A DNA stretch of 64,000 bases from an uncultured Caulobacteraceae bacterium (GCA_937138625.1 CAKZPF010000006.1:334202-398201); one strand, 5' to 3'; shown: positions 51,222-60,024, counted from the first letter of the stretch. Notes: a model not told the origin generated them from the letters alone. A program made the numbers and translations.

Positions 51222-51451
51222 CACATTGCAAACACTATGCCTCTAGGCCCGGGTCAAGGTGTTCTGATGATGGTGACCGGACGTGGTGTGATGTTGGCGC
51301 CAAATGTATATGGCATGACATATAGCCAAGCTCTGGGCCAACAAGGTCAACGCCAAGCTGGCCCAAAATTGCGCCCCGAACCCCCGAGATTTTAACACCA
51401 TCAAGGGGGGATCAACATGACCAACGCAATGATGGTCATGGCGGCCATGAC

Positions 51452-51676
51452 TTAGCCCTGCAGCTCTTGTTCGTGTTTTTGCTGCCAGCGATAGACGGCC
51501 TCTTCGGCTTCTGATTTCGATTTGCCATATTGTTCTTGGATCAAACCGATCAATTTCGTGACGTCGCCTTTGACTTGGGCCACCTGATCATCTGTGAGTT
51601 TGCCCCATTCGTTTTGGACATCGCCCTCAAACTGTTTCCATTTGCCCTTCAGAATATCAAAATTTTTATCTGCCAC
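51452..51676 (-). CDS. CsbD-family stress protein
   Basis: 74 residues, the normal length. The family pattern is clear: ILKGKWKQFEGDVQNEWGKLTDDQ, then VKGDVTKLIGLIQEQYGKSKSEAEEAVYRW. CsbD-like proteins are small, hydrophilic and strongly induced by general-stress sigma factors in many bacteria; their activity is unknown. The start follows AAGGA. It lies alone, divergent from mscS, with a terminator far downstream. Confidence 0.92.
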   Translation of the reverse strand: MADKNFDILKGKWKQFEGDVQNEWGKLTDDQVAQVKGDVTKLIGLIQEQYGKSKSEAEEAVYRWQQKHEQELQG

Positions 51677-51872
51677 GGGAAATCCTTTCTTATGATTGGT
51701 GTTACGTCCCTAAGTTACCCGATAGGGCCTTAGGGTGAAATTGGGGGCTGGGCGTTGATATGTAAGGTGGCCATAAAGCTCTTGAGCTCTGAATGATTGG
51801 CGCTCTTCTGGGCTGAGCGCTCGGTACTCGAACGGACTTGACCTTTGGCCCTTAAGCGGTCACACAACGCCC

Positions 51873-53240
51873 ATGACGCTGGAAACGCTTGTTGAAAAGC
51901 TGCAAAATCGGTGGCAGGGCTGGTTTGAGACCATCACGTCTTGGGTGTCGAGTGCCGATACCTATTATCAGCTGGCGGCCATCTTTTTGGCCATGGGCTT
52001 GGCGTATGGTGTGGCGCATCTGGTGCGTCAGCGCATTCCAAGCTTGAAAGAGTCCGACAAACCCTCGAAACAACATCGGCGCAAATGGCTGGTGCAAAGG
52101 GCTGGGCGTTTGATTTATCCGACCTTGGTGATCGCCTTTTTGGCTGTGCTCGAGGCTCTGGGCCGCGATGTTTTTGAGTACACAACCTTTATCCATGCGG
52201 CCCAGCGCGTGGCGGCGGTTTGGATTTTGTGGGTGGCCTTGCGGGCCTTTGTCACCAACACCTTGGTGCGGGCCGTGGGGTTATGGATTTTGGTCCCTTC
52301 GGCTTTGTTGCAATTGTTCGGCATTTTCGAACCTGTGGTCGAAGCGCTGGACAGTTATGGGTTCAGTTTCGGGGAAATCGAGATCACGGCCTATACGGTG
52401 CTCAAAGGCATCTTTTTTGTGATCATTGTCTTGTGGGTGGGGCGCATACTCAGCCAAACCGCCGAAGACTCCATTCGCGGCAATCGCGGCCTGACCCGCG
52501 CCACCAAAGAACTTCTGGTCAAGATTATCAATATTGCTCTTTATGGGGTGTTGTTCCTGGTGACCCTGGATTTGGTGGGCATCGACCTGACGGCCTTGGC
52601 GGTTTTTGGCGGGGCCGTGGGTGTGGGGCTGGGGTTTGGTTTGCAGAAAATCGCCTCCAATTTCATCAGCGGTCTTATTTTGCTCTCAGAAAAATCCATC
52701 ACCATCAACAATCTGGTGGAAATGGATGATGGGGTCTTGGGCTATGTGCGCAAGCTGGGCGCCCGCGCCAGCATCATCGAGACCTTTGATGGCAAAGAGG
52801 TGATGATCCCCAACGAGGATTTCATCACCTCACGCGTGGCCAATCTGACGCACAACTCCAACAAGGGGCGCGTCGATGTGCCCGTGGGGGTGTCTTATAA
52901 CTCTGATCTGAATTTGGTGCGGGATCTGATTCTCGAGGCGGCCACCAGCTACGAGCACACCTCGACCGAGGAAGGCTATACGCCCCATGTCTTTTTGCGG
53001 GAATATGGCGATAGCTCCGTTAATTTCCTTTTGGTCTTCTGGCTGGATGATGTGAATTTCGGCAAATGGGGCGCGCAAAGCGATGTGATGTTCAGGATTT
53101 GGAACAGCTTCAAAGCGCATGACATCGAAATTCCCTTCCCACAGCGCGATGTGCACATCCGCTCGGGTCTTGAGCCTATGGCGCGCGCCAAGGCCCCCAA
53201 GGGGGCAGATGAGCCGACTTCAGAAAAAACAAACACCTAA
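51873..53240 (+). CDS. MscS-family mechanosensitive channel
   Basis: A 455-residue channel with four or five N-terminal helices (first about 33-50) before the conserved pore: LTALAVFGGAVGVGLGFGLQKIASNFISGLIL (TM3, Gly/Ala-packed), then the beta domain with KSITINNLVEMDDGVLGYV and MIPNEDFITSRVANLTH. The C-terminal alpha-beta vestibule ends near FPQRDVHIRS. It releases solutes when the membrane is stretched, the counterpart of NAGGN accumulation. Longer than E. coli MscS (286 aa) because of extra N-terminal helices. Confidence 0.94.
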   Translation: MTLETLVEKLQNRWQGWFETITSWVSSADTYYQLAAIFLAMGLAYGVAHLVRQRIPSLKESDKPSKQHRRKWLVQRAGRLIYPTLVIAFLAVLEALGRDVFEYTTFIHAAQRVAAVWILWVALRAFVTNTLVRAVGLWILVPSALLQLFGIFEPVVEALDSYGFSFGEIEITAYTVLKGIFFVIIVLWVGRILSQTAEDSIRGNRGLTRATKELLVKIINIALYGVLFLVTLDLVGIDLTALAVFGGAVGVGLGFGLQKIASNFISGLILLSEKSITINNLVEMDDGVLGYVRKLGARASIIETFDGKEVMIPNEDFITSRVANLTHNSNKGRVDVPVGVSYNSDLNLVRDLILEAATSYEHTSTEEGYTPHVFLREYGDSSVNFLLVFWLDDVNFGKWGAQSDVMFRIWNSFKAHDIEIPFPQRDVHIRSGLEPMARAKAPKGADEPTSEKTNT

Positions 53241-53359
53241 CACTGGTTTTGTGCGCTTATGGTCTGTTGATTTCTGCTGGGCAGGGATCCCACTGCAACT
53301 TGATTCTGGCCAGTCTAGGCTTCCTCATCCGTTGATCATAACGACAAAGGAGAACGCTT

Positions 53360-53863
53360 ATGGATGCCCAGACCACCGGAATGATGGATACTAAAGAGGT
53401 CAATATTGGCTTGGATCAAGAAGGCCGCAAGCATGTGGCTGATGCCCTGTCGGGGTTCCTGGCCTCGACCTATACGCTGTATATGAAGGCGCTTTATTAT
53501 CATTGGAATGTTACCGGCCCCCATTTCCACAGTCTGCATGAACTGTTCGAACAGCATTATGAGGACTTGCACGAAGCGGGTGATGAGCTGGCCGAACGCA
53601 TTCGGGCCTTGGGCCATTTCACACCAGGCACATTTCAGGCGTACGCCGAGATGTCGAGCGTCAAGGAAGATGATGTTCTGCCAAAAGATTCCGAATACAT
53701 GGTGAAAAACCTGCTGAAAGGTCACGAGACCTGTTCACGAGAGGCGCGCAAGGTTCTGAAAATTGCCGAAGAGGCCGAGGATGAAGTGACCGTTGATATG
53801 ATGGTCGCGCGTATGTCCACCCACGAAGAAGCCGCATGGATGCTGCGCTCGACAATTGAGTAA
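53360..53863 (+). CDS. dps: Dps ferritin-like DNA-protection protein
   Basis: 167 residues. The intersubunit ferroxidase ligands are in KALYYHWNVTGPHFHSLHE and FEQHYEDLHEAGDELAERI, so iron oxidation should be active. The dodecamer stores iron and shields DNA from peroxide. The N-terminal tail (MDAQTTGMMDTKEVNIG) has few Lys residues, so direct DNA binding may be weak. The ribosome site AAAGGAG is near ideal. It is followed 38 bases later by a small lipoprotein gene, which may share the transcript. Confidence 0.96.
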   Translation: MDAQTTGMMDTKEVNIGLDQEGRKHVADALSGFLASTYTLYMKALYYHWNVTGPHFHSLHELFEQHYEDLHEAGDELAERIRALGHFTPGTFQAYAEMSSVKEDDVLPKDSEYMVKNLLKGHETCSREARKVLKIAEEAEDEVTVDMMVARMSTHEEAAWMLRSTIE

Positions 53864-53901
53864 TATCTAAACTACCTGTTCAACAACCAAAGAGGACAAC
53901 A

Positions 53902-54162
53902 ATGACAATCAATACAAAACTCTCTCTCTTGCCCGTTCTGGGTGTGGTGGCCATTTTCGGTCTGTCGGCCTGCGAGGGCCGGGACACCACGACCGTCGAA
54001 GTGGAAGCTGAAGAGGCGCAAAACAATGTTGAAGAGGCAGTTGAGGAAACTGCCGAAGCCATGGACCCAAATGAAACCGTTGGCGAAGAATTGGGTGATG
54101 CCGTTGAGCAAGCTGGAGACAACATAGAAGACTCGGCCGAGGAGGCTTCAGACTCCTACTAA
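53902..54162 (+). CDS. Acidic small lipoprotein
   Basis: 86 residues: signal region, lipobox GLSAC (Cys24), then a mature part of about 60 residues that is almost half Glu/Asp (VEEAVEETAEAMDPNE; GDNIEDSAEEASDSY). The amphipathic VEQAGDNIEDSAEE end recalls an enlarged entericidin. It is likely outer-membrane attached and disordered. It sits between dps and a terminator. Confidence 0.8.
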   Translation: MTINTKLSLLPVLGVVAIFGLSACEGRDTTTVEVEAEEAQNNVEEAVEETAEAMDPNETVGEELGDAVEQAGDNIEDSAEEASDSY

Positions 54163-54195
54163 AGAAACAGAACAAAGGCACGTCATCAACTGAGT

Positions 54196-54228
54196 CTGAG
54201 GGCCGCCATGTGCGCGGCCCTCAGTTTT
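54196..54228 (+). terminator. Terminator of the dps-lipoprotein unit
   Basis: An 11-bp perfect stem CTGAGGGCCGC / GCGGCCCTCAG with a 7-base loop followed by TTTT. Confidence 0.9.
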
Positions 54229-54302
54229 ATGATGCGAGGCAAATAGAAGATTTCTATGGAAGCTTATGGAAAATTGATGCGCACTTGGGTTAGGCTGTTT
54301 GG

Positions 54303-56351
54303 ATGCAGTTGTCCGGGGGGCATAAAGTGACACGGCAAAGCCGCGGCCGCATCTTGGTGTGCGTGGGCGCGCACCCCAAAACCACGGTTTTGATGCGGGC
54401 GGCCCTGAACCGTGCGCGCGAAACCGGCGAACCCTGGGGTGTTTTGTATGTGGAAACACCGGATCATTTTACTTCTGACCCTGATAGCCGCGAGCGTGTT
54501 CTGCGTTATCTGACCTTGGCGCGTGAGCTGGGCGGTGAAGTCTATCATATCGAAGGCCATGATGTACTGGGCAGTATGGTCAACTTCATCCATGACGAGG
54601 CGGATAATGGTCGGCCTGTGCAATATGTGATCATCGGGCAGACGGCGCGGCGTGGGCTGATCAGCCGCTTGCGGCCGTCTTTGGCCGAGCGCCTAACCCG
54701 AGAGCTGCGGCAATACACCACCATCGTGCACATTATGCCGCTAAGCGGACGGTATGAGACCCCCAATTGGTCCGAACGCTTGGAATTGGCCAATACACGG
54801 GTGCGGGAAATTGGCTTTGCCGTGACCTCGGTGGTCTGCGCCTTTATTCTGGCCGAGGTCATGGAGCTTTTGATCTCGGACACCGAATGGCGCTTGAATG
54901 TGCATAATGTTTCGGCCTTTTTCTTGATCGCCACCATCATTTCAGCTTTGCGATATGGCTTGGTGCCGGGACTGGTTTCAGCCTTATTGGGCTTCAGCGC
55001 GATCAATTATTTTTTCGTCCCCCCCTTCCAGAACTTTGGCATCAATCACTCGGGGGATGGTATCAGTCTGGTGATCTTTTTGCTGTCGGCGGCGGTGGTC
55101 TCGCTTTTGGGGGCCATCAGTCGCGCCAACAGCACGGCCCTCAGACGGAAAAACCGCCAGTCCCAGGCACTTTATGAAATTCACCGTTTGGCCAGTGAAG
55201 CCGCCACGCGGCCGCAGGCGCTTGAGATTATGCACCGAGAACTGAGCAAAATTCTCGAGATGAATGTGGCCTTTTTTATGCCACCCGCGATGAACCCGGA
55301 TGCCATTGAATTGGCGTATCCTGAAAGCGCTGACCTTTCCGAAAATGACCAAGCGGTCCTGGAGCGGTGCTGGGAGTATGTGCGCACCACGGGTCTGGGC
55401 ACCTCGTTCCGCAACACGTCATCTTGGCGCTTTGAGCCCTTGTTGACCCCCAACGGGGAAATCGGGGTGATGGGCGTGCGCATCCCTGGCCACATTCGCC
55501 TGGATGCGTCATTTGGCCGGTTGTTGACGGCTCTGGCGGATCGGATCGGGGCCATTTTACACCGCCTGGAGCTGACCCGCTTGATGAGTGAGAGCCAAGT
55601 GCGCGAAGAGCGTGAAAAGCTGCGGGCTATGCTGCTCTCCAGTGTGTCCCATGATTTAAAGACGCCGTTGGCCTCCATCATTGGCTCGTTGAGTGTATAT
55701 AAGCGTATGCGCAAATCTGGCCGGCTGACCGATGACACGGCTGATGAGCTGGCCGACACCGCCCTTTCCGAGGCTCAGCGTCTCGACAGTTTTATTTCCA
55801 ATATTCTGGACATGACCCGCATCGAAAGTGGCGAGATCGAATTTGACAGCGAATGGGTCAATGTGGGCAAACCCGTGGCGGCCATTGAAAAACGTTTGCG
55901 ACAGCGTCTGAAACAACAACAGTTGGTGATCGAGCGGCCCGCGGATGACTATGAGGTCAAAATGGACCTGATGATGACCGAACAGGTGCTGCAGAACTTG
56001 GTGGACAACGCCAGCAAATATGCACCACCAGACACCACCATAACCCTGACATTGCAGGAGCAAGATGATGGCTTTGCCTATCATGTGCGCGACGAAGGTC
56101 CCGGCATTCCAGACGATAAGCTGGAGGCTGTTTTTGATAAATACGAGCGCTTGAAACAATCCGACAGCAAAACCGCCGGCACAGGCCTGGGGCTGGCCAT
56201 CTGTAAAGCCGTCATGGACAAACAGCGTGGTAAAGTTTTCGCCGCTAATCATCCAGAGGGCGGCGCCATCTTTACCGTATGGTTTCCCATCTATCGTGTC
56301 TGTAAACCCCTTATCCCCGATCAGAAAAAGGAAGACGTTCCATGTCCGTAA
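54303..56351 (+). CDS. KdpD-like sensor kinase with USP domain but no N-terminal KdpD domain
   Basis: 682 residues. Residues 15-148 are a universal-stress-protein-like domain (RILVCVGAHPKTTVLMRAA), as found in the middle of KdpD; the usual N-terminal ATP-binding KdpD domain is missing. Four helices (about 170-275, DUF4118 type, with GFSAINYFFVPPF) form the membrane unit. A GAF-like segment (about 290-425) precedes the kinase core: His450 in SSVSHDLKTPLAS, N box NLVDNASKYAPP, and G boxes DEGPGIP and GTGLGLAICKA. KdpD senses K+ limitation or turgor. No kdpFABC genes are present. Its end overlaps a receiver gene by 10 bases; a KdpE-like regulator lies 3.7 kb downstream. Confidence 0.92.
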   Translation: MQLSGGHKVTRQSRGRILVCVGAHPKTTVLMRAALNRARETGEPWGVLYVETPDHFTSDPDSRERVLRYLTLARELGGEVYHIEGHDVLGSMVNFIHDEADNGRPVQYVIIGQTARRGLISRLRPSLAERLTRELRQYTTIVHIMPLSGRYETPNWSERLELANTRVREIGFAVTSVVCAFILAEVMELLISDTEWRLNVHNVSAFFLIATIISALRYGLVPGLVSALLGFSAINYFFVPPFQNFGINHSGDGISLVIFLLSAAVVSLLGAISRANSTALRRKNRQSQALYEIHRLASEAATRPQALEIMHRELSKILEMNVAFFMPPAMNPDAIELAYPESADLSENDQAVLERCWEYVRTTGLGTSFRNTSSWRFEPLLTPNGEIGVMGVRIPGHIRLDASFGRLLTALADRIGAILHRLELTRLMSESQVREEREKLRAMLLSSVSHDLKTPLASIIGSLSVYKRMRKSGRLTDDTADELADTALSEAQRLDSFISNILDMTRIESGEIEFDSEWVNVGKPVAAIEKRLRQRLKQQQLVIERPADDYEVKMDLMMTEQVLQNLVDNASKYAPPDTTITLTLQEQDDGFAYHVRDEGPGIPDDKLEAVFDKYERLKQSDSKTAGTGLGLAICKAVMDKQRGKVFAANHPEGGAIFTVWFPIYRVCKPLIPDQKKEDVPCP

Positions 56352-56722
56352 GGGGTGCAGTCATTGTGGCCATTGATGACACGCCCTCGATCCGCACCTT
56401 TCTGCGGGTCTCGCTGCAGGATGAGGGTGCAGACTTTCACGAGGCCGCAACTGCTGAATCTGGGCTGGAGCTGTGTCGCCGGCTCGGCCCGGACTTGGTG
56501 GTGCTGGATCTGGGTTTGCCGGACGTGGATGGATTGGAAATCCTGCCCAAAATCAAGGCCCTGGCCTATGGTGGGCATAAGCCCTATGTGGTGGTACTGA
56601 CGGTGCGCAAAGGTAAGGAAACCATTTCTGAGGCCTATCAAAGGGGTGCCGATGCTTACCTCACCAAGCCTTTTATGGTGGAAGACCTGATCGAAATCAT
56701 TGAAGAGAAATTGGCAGCATGA
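56342..56722 (+). CDS. Single-domain response regulator (receiver only)
   Basis: 126 residues, a stand-alone CheY-like receiver. The acidic pocket is IDD (residues 11-13), the phosphoacceptor Asp56 in VVLDLGLPD, the conserved Thr in VVLTVRKG and the Lys in YLTKPF. It has no output domain, so it probably relays or competes for phosphate from the overlapping KdpD-like kinase. It overlaps the MgtC gene by four bases (ATGA). Confidence 0.93.
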   Translation: MSVRGAVIVAIDDTPSIRTFLRVSLQDEGADFHEAATAESGLELCRRLGPDLVVLDLGLPDVDGLEILPKIKALAYGGHKPYVVVLTVRKGKETISEAYQRGADAYLTKPFMVEDLIEIIEEKLAA

Positions 56723-57228
56723 CCCCACCGTACACACTGGGCCCCGAAGACATCGCCATACGTCTGGCTGTGGCGGCCGTGTGTGGTTTGTTGATCGGCC
56801 TGGACCGGGAAATCAAACGCAAAACTGTGGGCATGCGGCCTTTTATCATTGTCTGTGTCGGGGCGGCGGGCTTCAGCTTGCTGACCCAAGACATTGTCCA
56901 CCTCTACAGTGGTGATCTCGAGGCCAAAACTTTACAGTTTGATCCCACACGTATCATTCAGGGCATCATCACCGGCATAGGGTTTTTAGGGGGTGGGGCC
57001 ATCCTCAGTCGCAATGGCCACGTCAATGGGGCCGCCACGGGGGCGGGGATCTGGGTGGCCGGTGCCATTGGTGTGGCGGCCGGGTATGGCTTATATTGGC
57101 ATGCCGGGCTGCTGACGGCTTATGTGGTGGCCATTTTAACGGTTCTGGGGGTGGTGCGGGTGTATTGGCGTCCGGATCTTGAGGATGATCGCGGCACAAC
57201 AGTCAACGACCCGGACGCTGACAAATAG
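56719..57228 (+). CDS. MgtC/SapB-family membrane protein
   Basis: 169 residues, four or five helices. Family motifs are AAVCGLLIGLDREIKRKTVGMRP and the Gly-rich RIIQGIITGIGFLGGGAILSRNG...GAATGAGIWVAGAIGVAAGYG. It lacks the C-terminal soluble domain of Salmonella MgtC. MgtC proteins affect F-type ATP synthase, Mg2+ and phosphate balance in some bacteria. It is the third gene of the kinase-receiver operon, so the kinase may control or be tuned by membrane energetics. Confidence 0.93.
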   Translation: MTPPYTLGPEDIAIRLAVAAVCGLLIGLDREIKRKTVGMRPFIIVCVGAAGFSLLTQDIVHLYSGDLEAKTLQFDPTRIIQGIITGIGFLGGGAILSRNGHVNGAATGAGIWVAGAIGVAAGYGLYWHAGLLTAYVVAILTVLGVVRVYWRPDLEDDRGTTVNDPDADK

Positions 57229-57252
57229 CCGTGCCGGGTGGCTCGTCAGGCC

Positions 57253-57495
57253 TTAGCTGTGCGTTTTGACCATGGAAAGAATATCAGAAGAATCGGTTTC
57301 CAACATGGTGGCCAGCAGATTGGTGCGCATACGCAGGCTATCGTGCGAGGCCTTGAGTTTCGATTTATAAATCTGATGGTCGATGGGGTTGAGACCATTA
57401 TCGTGCGGATAAAGCTCGATACGGCGTTCCAGCTCCAGGATATCGGCCTTGAGCTTCTTGGTCACACTGATCAGGTCGTCAGCAATCTCAGACAT
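57253..57495 (-). CDS. Small helical protein of unknown function
   Basis: About 80 residues, charged and mostly helical (SEIADDLISVTKKLKADILELERRIELYPHD), compatible with a short coiled coil; the central YPHDNGLNPID forms a break. An in-frame ATG at 57507 is an alternative start, but the one at 57495 has a GAGAA site at better distance. It is convergent with mgtC and downstream of gdhA on the same strand (82 bases). Not recognised. Confidence 0.6.
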   Translation of the reverse strand: MSEIADDLISVTKKLKADILELERRIELYPHDNGLNPIDHQIYKSKLKASHDSLRMRTNLLATMLETDSSDILSMVKTHS

Positions 57496-57577
57496 GTTGG
57501 TTCTCATTCCCCACTACGGCAGTAGGATAACACGCCGGCTGGGCAGGCGATAGGTGTAAAAATAATTTCTTATGGCC

Positions 57578-58888
57578 TTACACGCCTTGGGTCATCAGCA
57601 CCGTGGACCACTGCCGAAAGGCAGACCGATCAGCACCACGGCTGTAATCATACCGCCCCCCACTGCGGTGAATATGGCGGGTACAGCGCTCATGGATTTC
57701 TGTCATGACGTCTTGAAGGGCTTGGTCCACATGCTGGCGGCTCCAGGGTTTCCCTGTGGTATTTTGGGCCCGCTCCAGGCCCGAGACGGCCACCCCGCCG
57801 GCATTGGCGGCTTTGCCCGGGGCAATGACCAGCCCTGCGTCTTTACAATATTCGGTGGCCTGATCGGTCAATGGCATATTGGCCCCCTCAACAATTACGC
57901 GACAGGGGCCTTGGCTCAGGGCCTTGGCATCCTCATGGTCCAGTTCATTTTGGGTGGCGCAGGGCATGGCAATGTCACAGGGTAGAGACCAAGGGGTTTG
58001 GCCTTTGTGGAAGGTGGCGTTCTTCAACTCCAACTGCTCCAGCCGGTTGTGTTTCGTGCGCTCTAGGTCTTCGGGGCTCAACCCTTTGGGGCTGTGTAAG
58101 GTGCCCACCGAATTGGACAGGCTGATCACCTTGGCCCCCAGCGCCAGGGCCTTTTCAGCGGCATGGGTGGCGACATTGCCTGCACCGGATATGGCGACGG
58201 CTTTGCCTTCTAAATCATCATGATGGTCATCCAGAACGTGACGTAAGAAATAAACACATCCATAGCCTGTGGCCTCATCTCGTCCCTGGCTGCCACCAGC
58301 GCACACCCATTTGCCGGTCAGTGTGCCATCAAAGCGGCCTGTGACCTGACTGAAGGTTTTTTGCAAGGTTGAAATCATGCCGGCATCGACCCCAATATCG
58401 CCAGCAGGGATGTCGGTGTATTGGCCAATGTATTTGTGCAATTCGGTCATGAAGGCGGTGCATACGCGCTCTTGCTCGCCCATACTCAGCTCACGAGGGT
58501 CGATGTCCATGCCGCCTTTCGCGCCACCAAGAAACAGGCCGGTCAGAATGTTTTTGGCGGTTTGTTCGAAAGCCAAAAACTTCAGCACACTGGCATTGAC
58601 ATGCGGATGGAAACGCAGACCACCCTTGTACGGGCCAATGGTTTGGGAATGCTGCACGCGCCACGCCCGATTGAGCCGAGCACGGCCACGATCATCACGC
58701 CAGACCACCTTGAAACTGATGATCCGATCAGGCGTGATCATACGTTCAATCAAACCGTCTTTTAGGTGATCGTCGTCCAGATCATCTTTGATGTGATCAA
58801 ACCACGCCAGCACCGCCTGATGATATTCAGGTTGGTCTGGCGCATGGTGTTCAAGAAAGGACCGAAGGTCCCAAACGGTTCTGATCAT
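57578..58888 (-). CDS. gdhA: Glutamate dehydrogenase (hexameric, GdhA type)
   Basis: 436 residues. The 2-oxoglutarate/glutamate site has YKGGLRFHP and GGAKGGMDIDP (catalytic Lys), with PAGDIGV downstream; the nucleotide-binding fold shows ISGAGNVATHAAEKA, where Ala/Asn replace the tighter GxGxxA pattern. KAANAGGVAVSGLE closes the active site. It makes glutamate from 2-oxoglutarate and ammonia, or the reverse; NADP preference is likely from the family but not certain. It directly follows DUF1328 copy 2 (3 bases), so both share a promoter. Confidence 0.94.
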   Translation of the reverse strand: MIRTVWDLRSFLEHHAPDQPEYHQAVLAWFDHIKDDLDDDHLKDGLIERMITPDRIISFKVVWRDDRGRARLNRAWRVQHSQTIGPYKGGLRFHPHVNASVLKFLAFEQTAKNILTGLFLGGAKGGMDIDPRELSMGEQERVCTAFMTELHKYIGQYTDIPAGDIGVDAGMISTLQKTFSQVTGRFDGTLTGKWVCAGGSQGRDEATGYGCVYFLRHVLDDHHDDLEGKAVAISGAGNVATHAAEKALALGAKVISLSNSVGTLHSPKGLSPEDLERTKHNRLEQLELKNATFHKGQTPWSLPCDIAMPCATQNELDHEDAKALSQGPCRVIVEGANMPLTDQATEYCKDAGLVIAPGKAANAGGVAVSGLERAQNTTGKPWSRQHVDQALQDVMTEIHERCTRHIHRSGGRYDYSRGADRSAFRQWSTVLMTQGV

Positions 58889-58891
58889 AGA

Positions 58892-59074
58892 TCAAATGGG
58901 CGGATTGGTTTTGCGGCCTGCAAACATGTTTGCCACGAGCGACAAGACAAACAAAATCATAAACGCCACAAACATCAATTCTGCAGCCCATGCCAGGGTG
59001 CCAGCAATACCACCGAACCCAAACACAGCCGCGACAATGGCCAAGACGAAAAAGGCAATGGACCAGCCAAGCAT
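58892..59074 (-). CDS. DUF1328 small membrane protein (copy 2)
   Basis: 60 residues, paralogous to the protein at 47.1 kb: SIAFFVLAIVAAVFGFGGIAG and a second helix ending VLSLVANMFAGRK. The shared AA(L/V)FGFGGIA stretch and equal length show common origin. The start follows AAAGGAG. It immediately precedes gdhA on the same strand, an unusual pairing that suggests stress control of glutamate synthesis. Confidence 0.88.
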   Translation of the reverse strand: MLGWSIAFFVLAIVAAVFGFGGIAGTLAWAAELMFVAFMILFVLSLVANMFAGRKTNPPI

Positions 59075-59310
59075 GTGTGTACTCCTTTGTGTTGGTTATG
59101 GCTCCAGGTTCTCAAATTCGAGTTCAAGACTCAATTTGTAACCCTGGAAGGCCCATAAAATGCTCGTAAAGACTGCGGATGTCGGCATGCGTTCACGCTT
59201 TATGTCCGTTTGATCTGCGGCTGCGTCTTCACGTCTCGTGGCCTGATACCGGGGGGTGTATCTAAGGGGGGTTATAACAAGAACCCTGTCGCACAAGCGA
59301 GGAGGACACC

Positions 59311-60024
59311 ATGAAACGTTTAAAGCCAATCCCCCGTAACACGATGCTGAAAGGCACAGCCATAGCGGCTGTGATCGGCATCTTGGGTCTGGGCTCGACG
59401 GTGATTGCCGACACCGACCCCTATACGGCAAAATATGACAACAACAGCGCCATCAGTCTGACGGGCACCGTGATCGAGTCTTATGAGGACGCTTTTGCCT
59501 TATCATATGGAGACGGCAATATCGTCGTGGAGATGGATGACTGGGATTGGTACGATGAATCCCAATCCATTCGCGAAGGCGAGAAAGTCACCGTTTACGG
59601 AGAAGTGGACCACGATATGTACGAGGCCCGCAAAATCGAGGCCGAAGCGGTCTACGCACACAGCCGCAACATGTACTATTTCGCCGATGATGAAGACGAA
59701 GAAGATCGCTATCACCAGAGCTATATGATGCCCACCAAGGTGGATTTGGCCACGATTGGTGATGACACGCGCGTCAGTGTCAGCGGTACGGTTGAAAAGA
59801 TCGCCGCCCGTGAGTTCATGATGGATGTCGGCCCTTATATGGTCGTGGTGGACACCGAAGACCTGGGCTACAACCCCTTAGATGACAATGGTTTCCAACG
59901 TCTGCGCGTTGGTGACCAGGTTCATGTATCGGGCCTTCTCGATACGGGCTTTTTTGATGATCGAGAAATCGATGCCGATCTGGTGCTGACCTTGCAGAAG
60001 TCGGCCCGTGCCGACGCTTCATAA
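59311..60024 (+). CDS. Periplasmic protein with two OB-fold-like domains
   Basis: 237 residues with a Sec signal (about 14-33, cleavage near VIAD). Two similar modules follow: residues 49-112 (SLTGTVIESYEDAFAL ... REGEKVTVYGEVDHDMYEARKIEAEAV) and 155-232 (SVSGTVEKIAAREFMM ... RVGDQVHVSGLLDTGFFDDREIDADLV). Each has G-T-V, a hydrophobic strand, a G-(D/E)-x-V-x-V-x-G turn and a final IxAxxV, the plan of bacterial OB-fold (BOF/DUF5666-like) stress proteins. The mature protein is acidic (DDEDEED linker). A GAGGAGG site precedes the start and a strong terminator follows. Function unknown. Confidence 0.82.
   Translation: MKRLKPIPRNTMLKGTAIAAVIGILGLGSTVIADTDPYTAKYDNNSAISLTGTVIESYEDAFALSYGDGNIVVEMDDWDWYDESQSIREGEKVTVYGEVDHDMYEARKIEAEAVYAHSRNMYYFADDEDEEDRYHQSYMMPTKVDLATIGDDTRVSVSGTVEKIAAREFMMDVGPYMVVVDTEDLGYNPLDDNGFQRLRVGDQVHVSGLLDTGFFDDREIDADLVLTLQKSARADAS

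Larger units (their letters stand above)
51104..51451. other. Intergenic region between gltS and the CsbD-like gene
   Basis: 348 bases without a convincing gene. It holds a tandem direct repeat and a strong leftward terminator. The rest (51222-51400) shows no codon bias on either strand; a short leader-less transcript cannot be excluded. A 12-codon Met-rich frame with a good ribosome site (51417-51455, plus strand) is noted but not called. Confidence 0.6.

Noticed and set aside
51192..51395. Plus-strand 67-codon frame upstream of the CsbD-like gene
   Set aside because: It starts inside the direct repeat and terminator hairpin and shows no codon bias.
51417..51455. Twelve-codon Met-rich frame with a good ribosome site
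   Set aside because: Too short to distinguish from chance, and it overlaps the CsbD stop.
47000..60000. EcfG-type (GGAAC-N17-CGTT) promoters upstream of the stress genes
   Set aside because: Checked by eye upstream of the DUF1328, entericidin, DUF883, CsbD and dps genes; no convincing pair at the right spacing was found.
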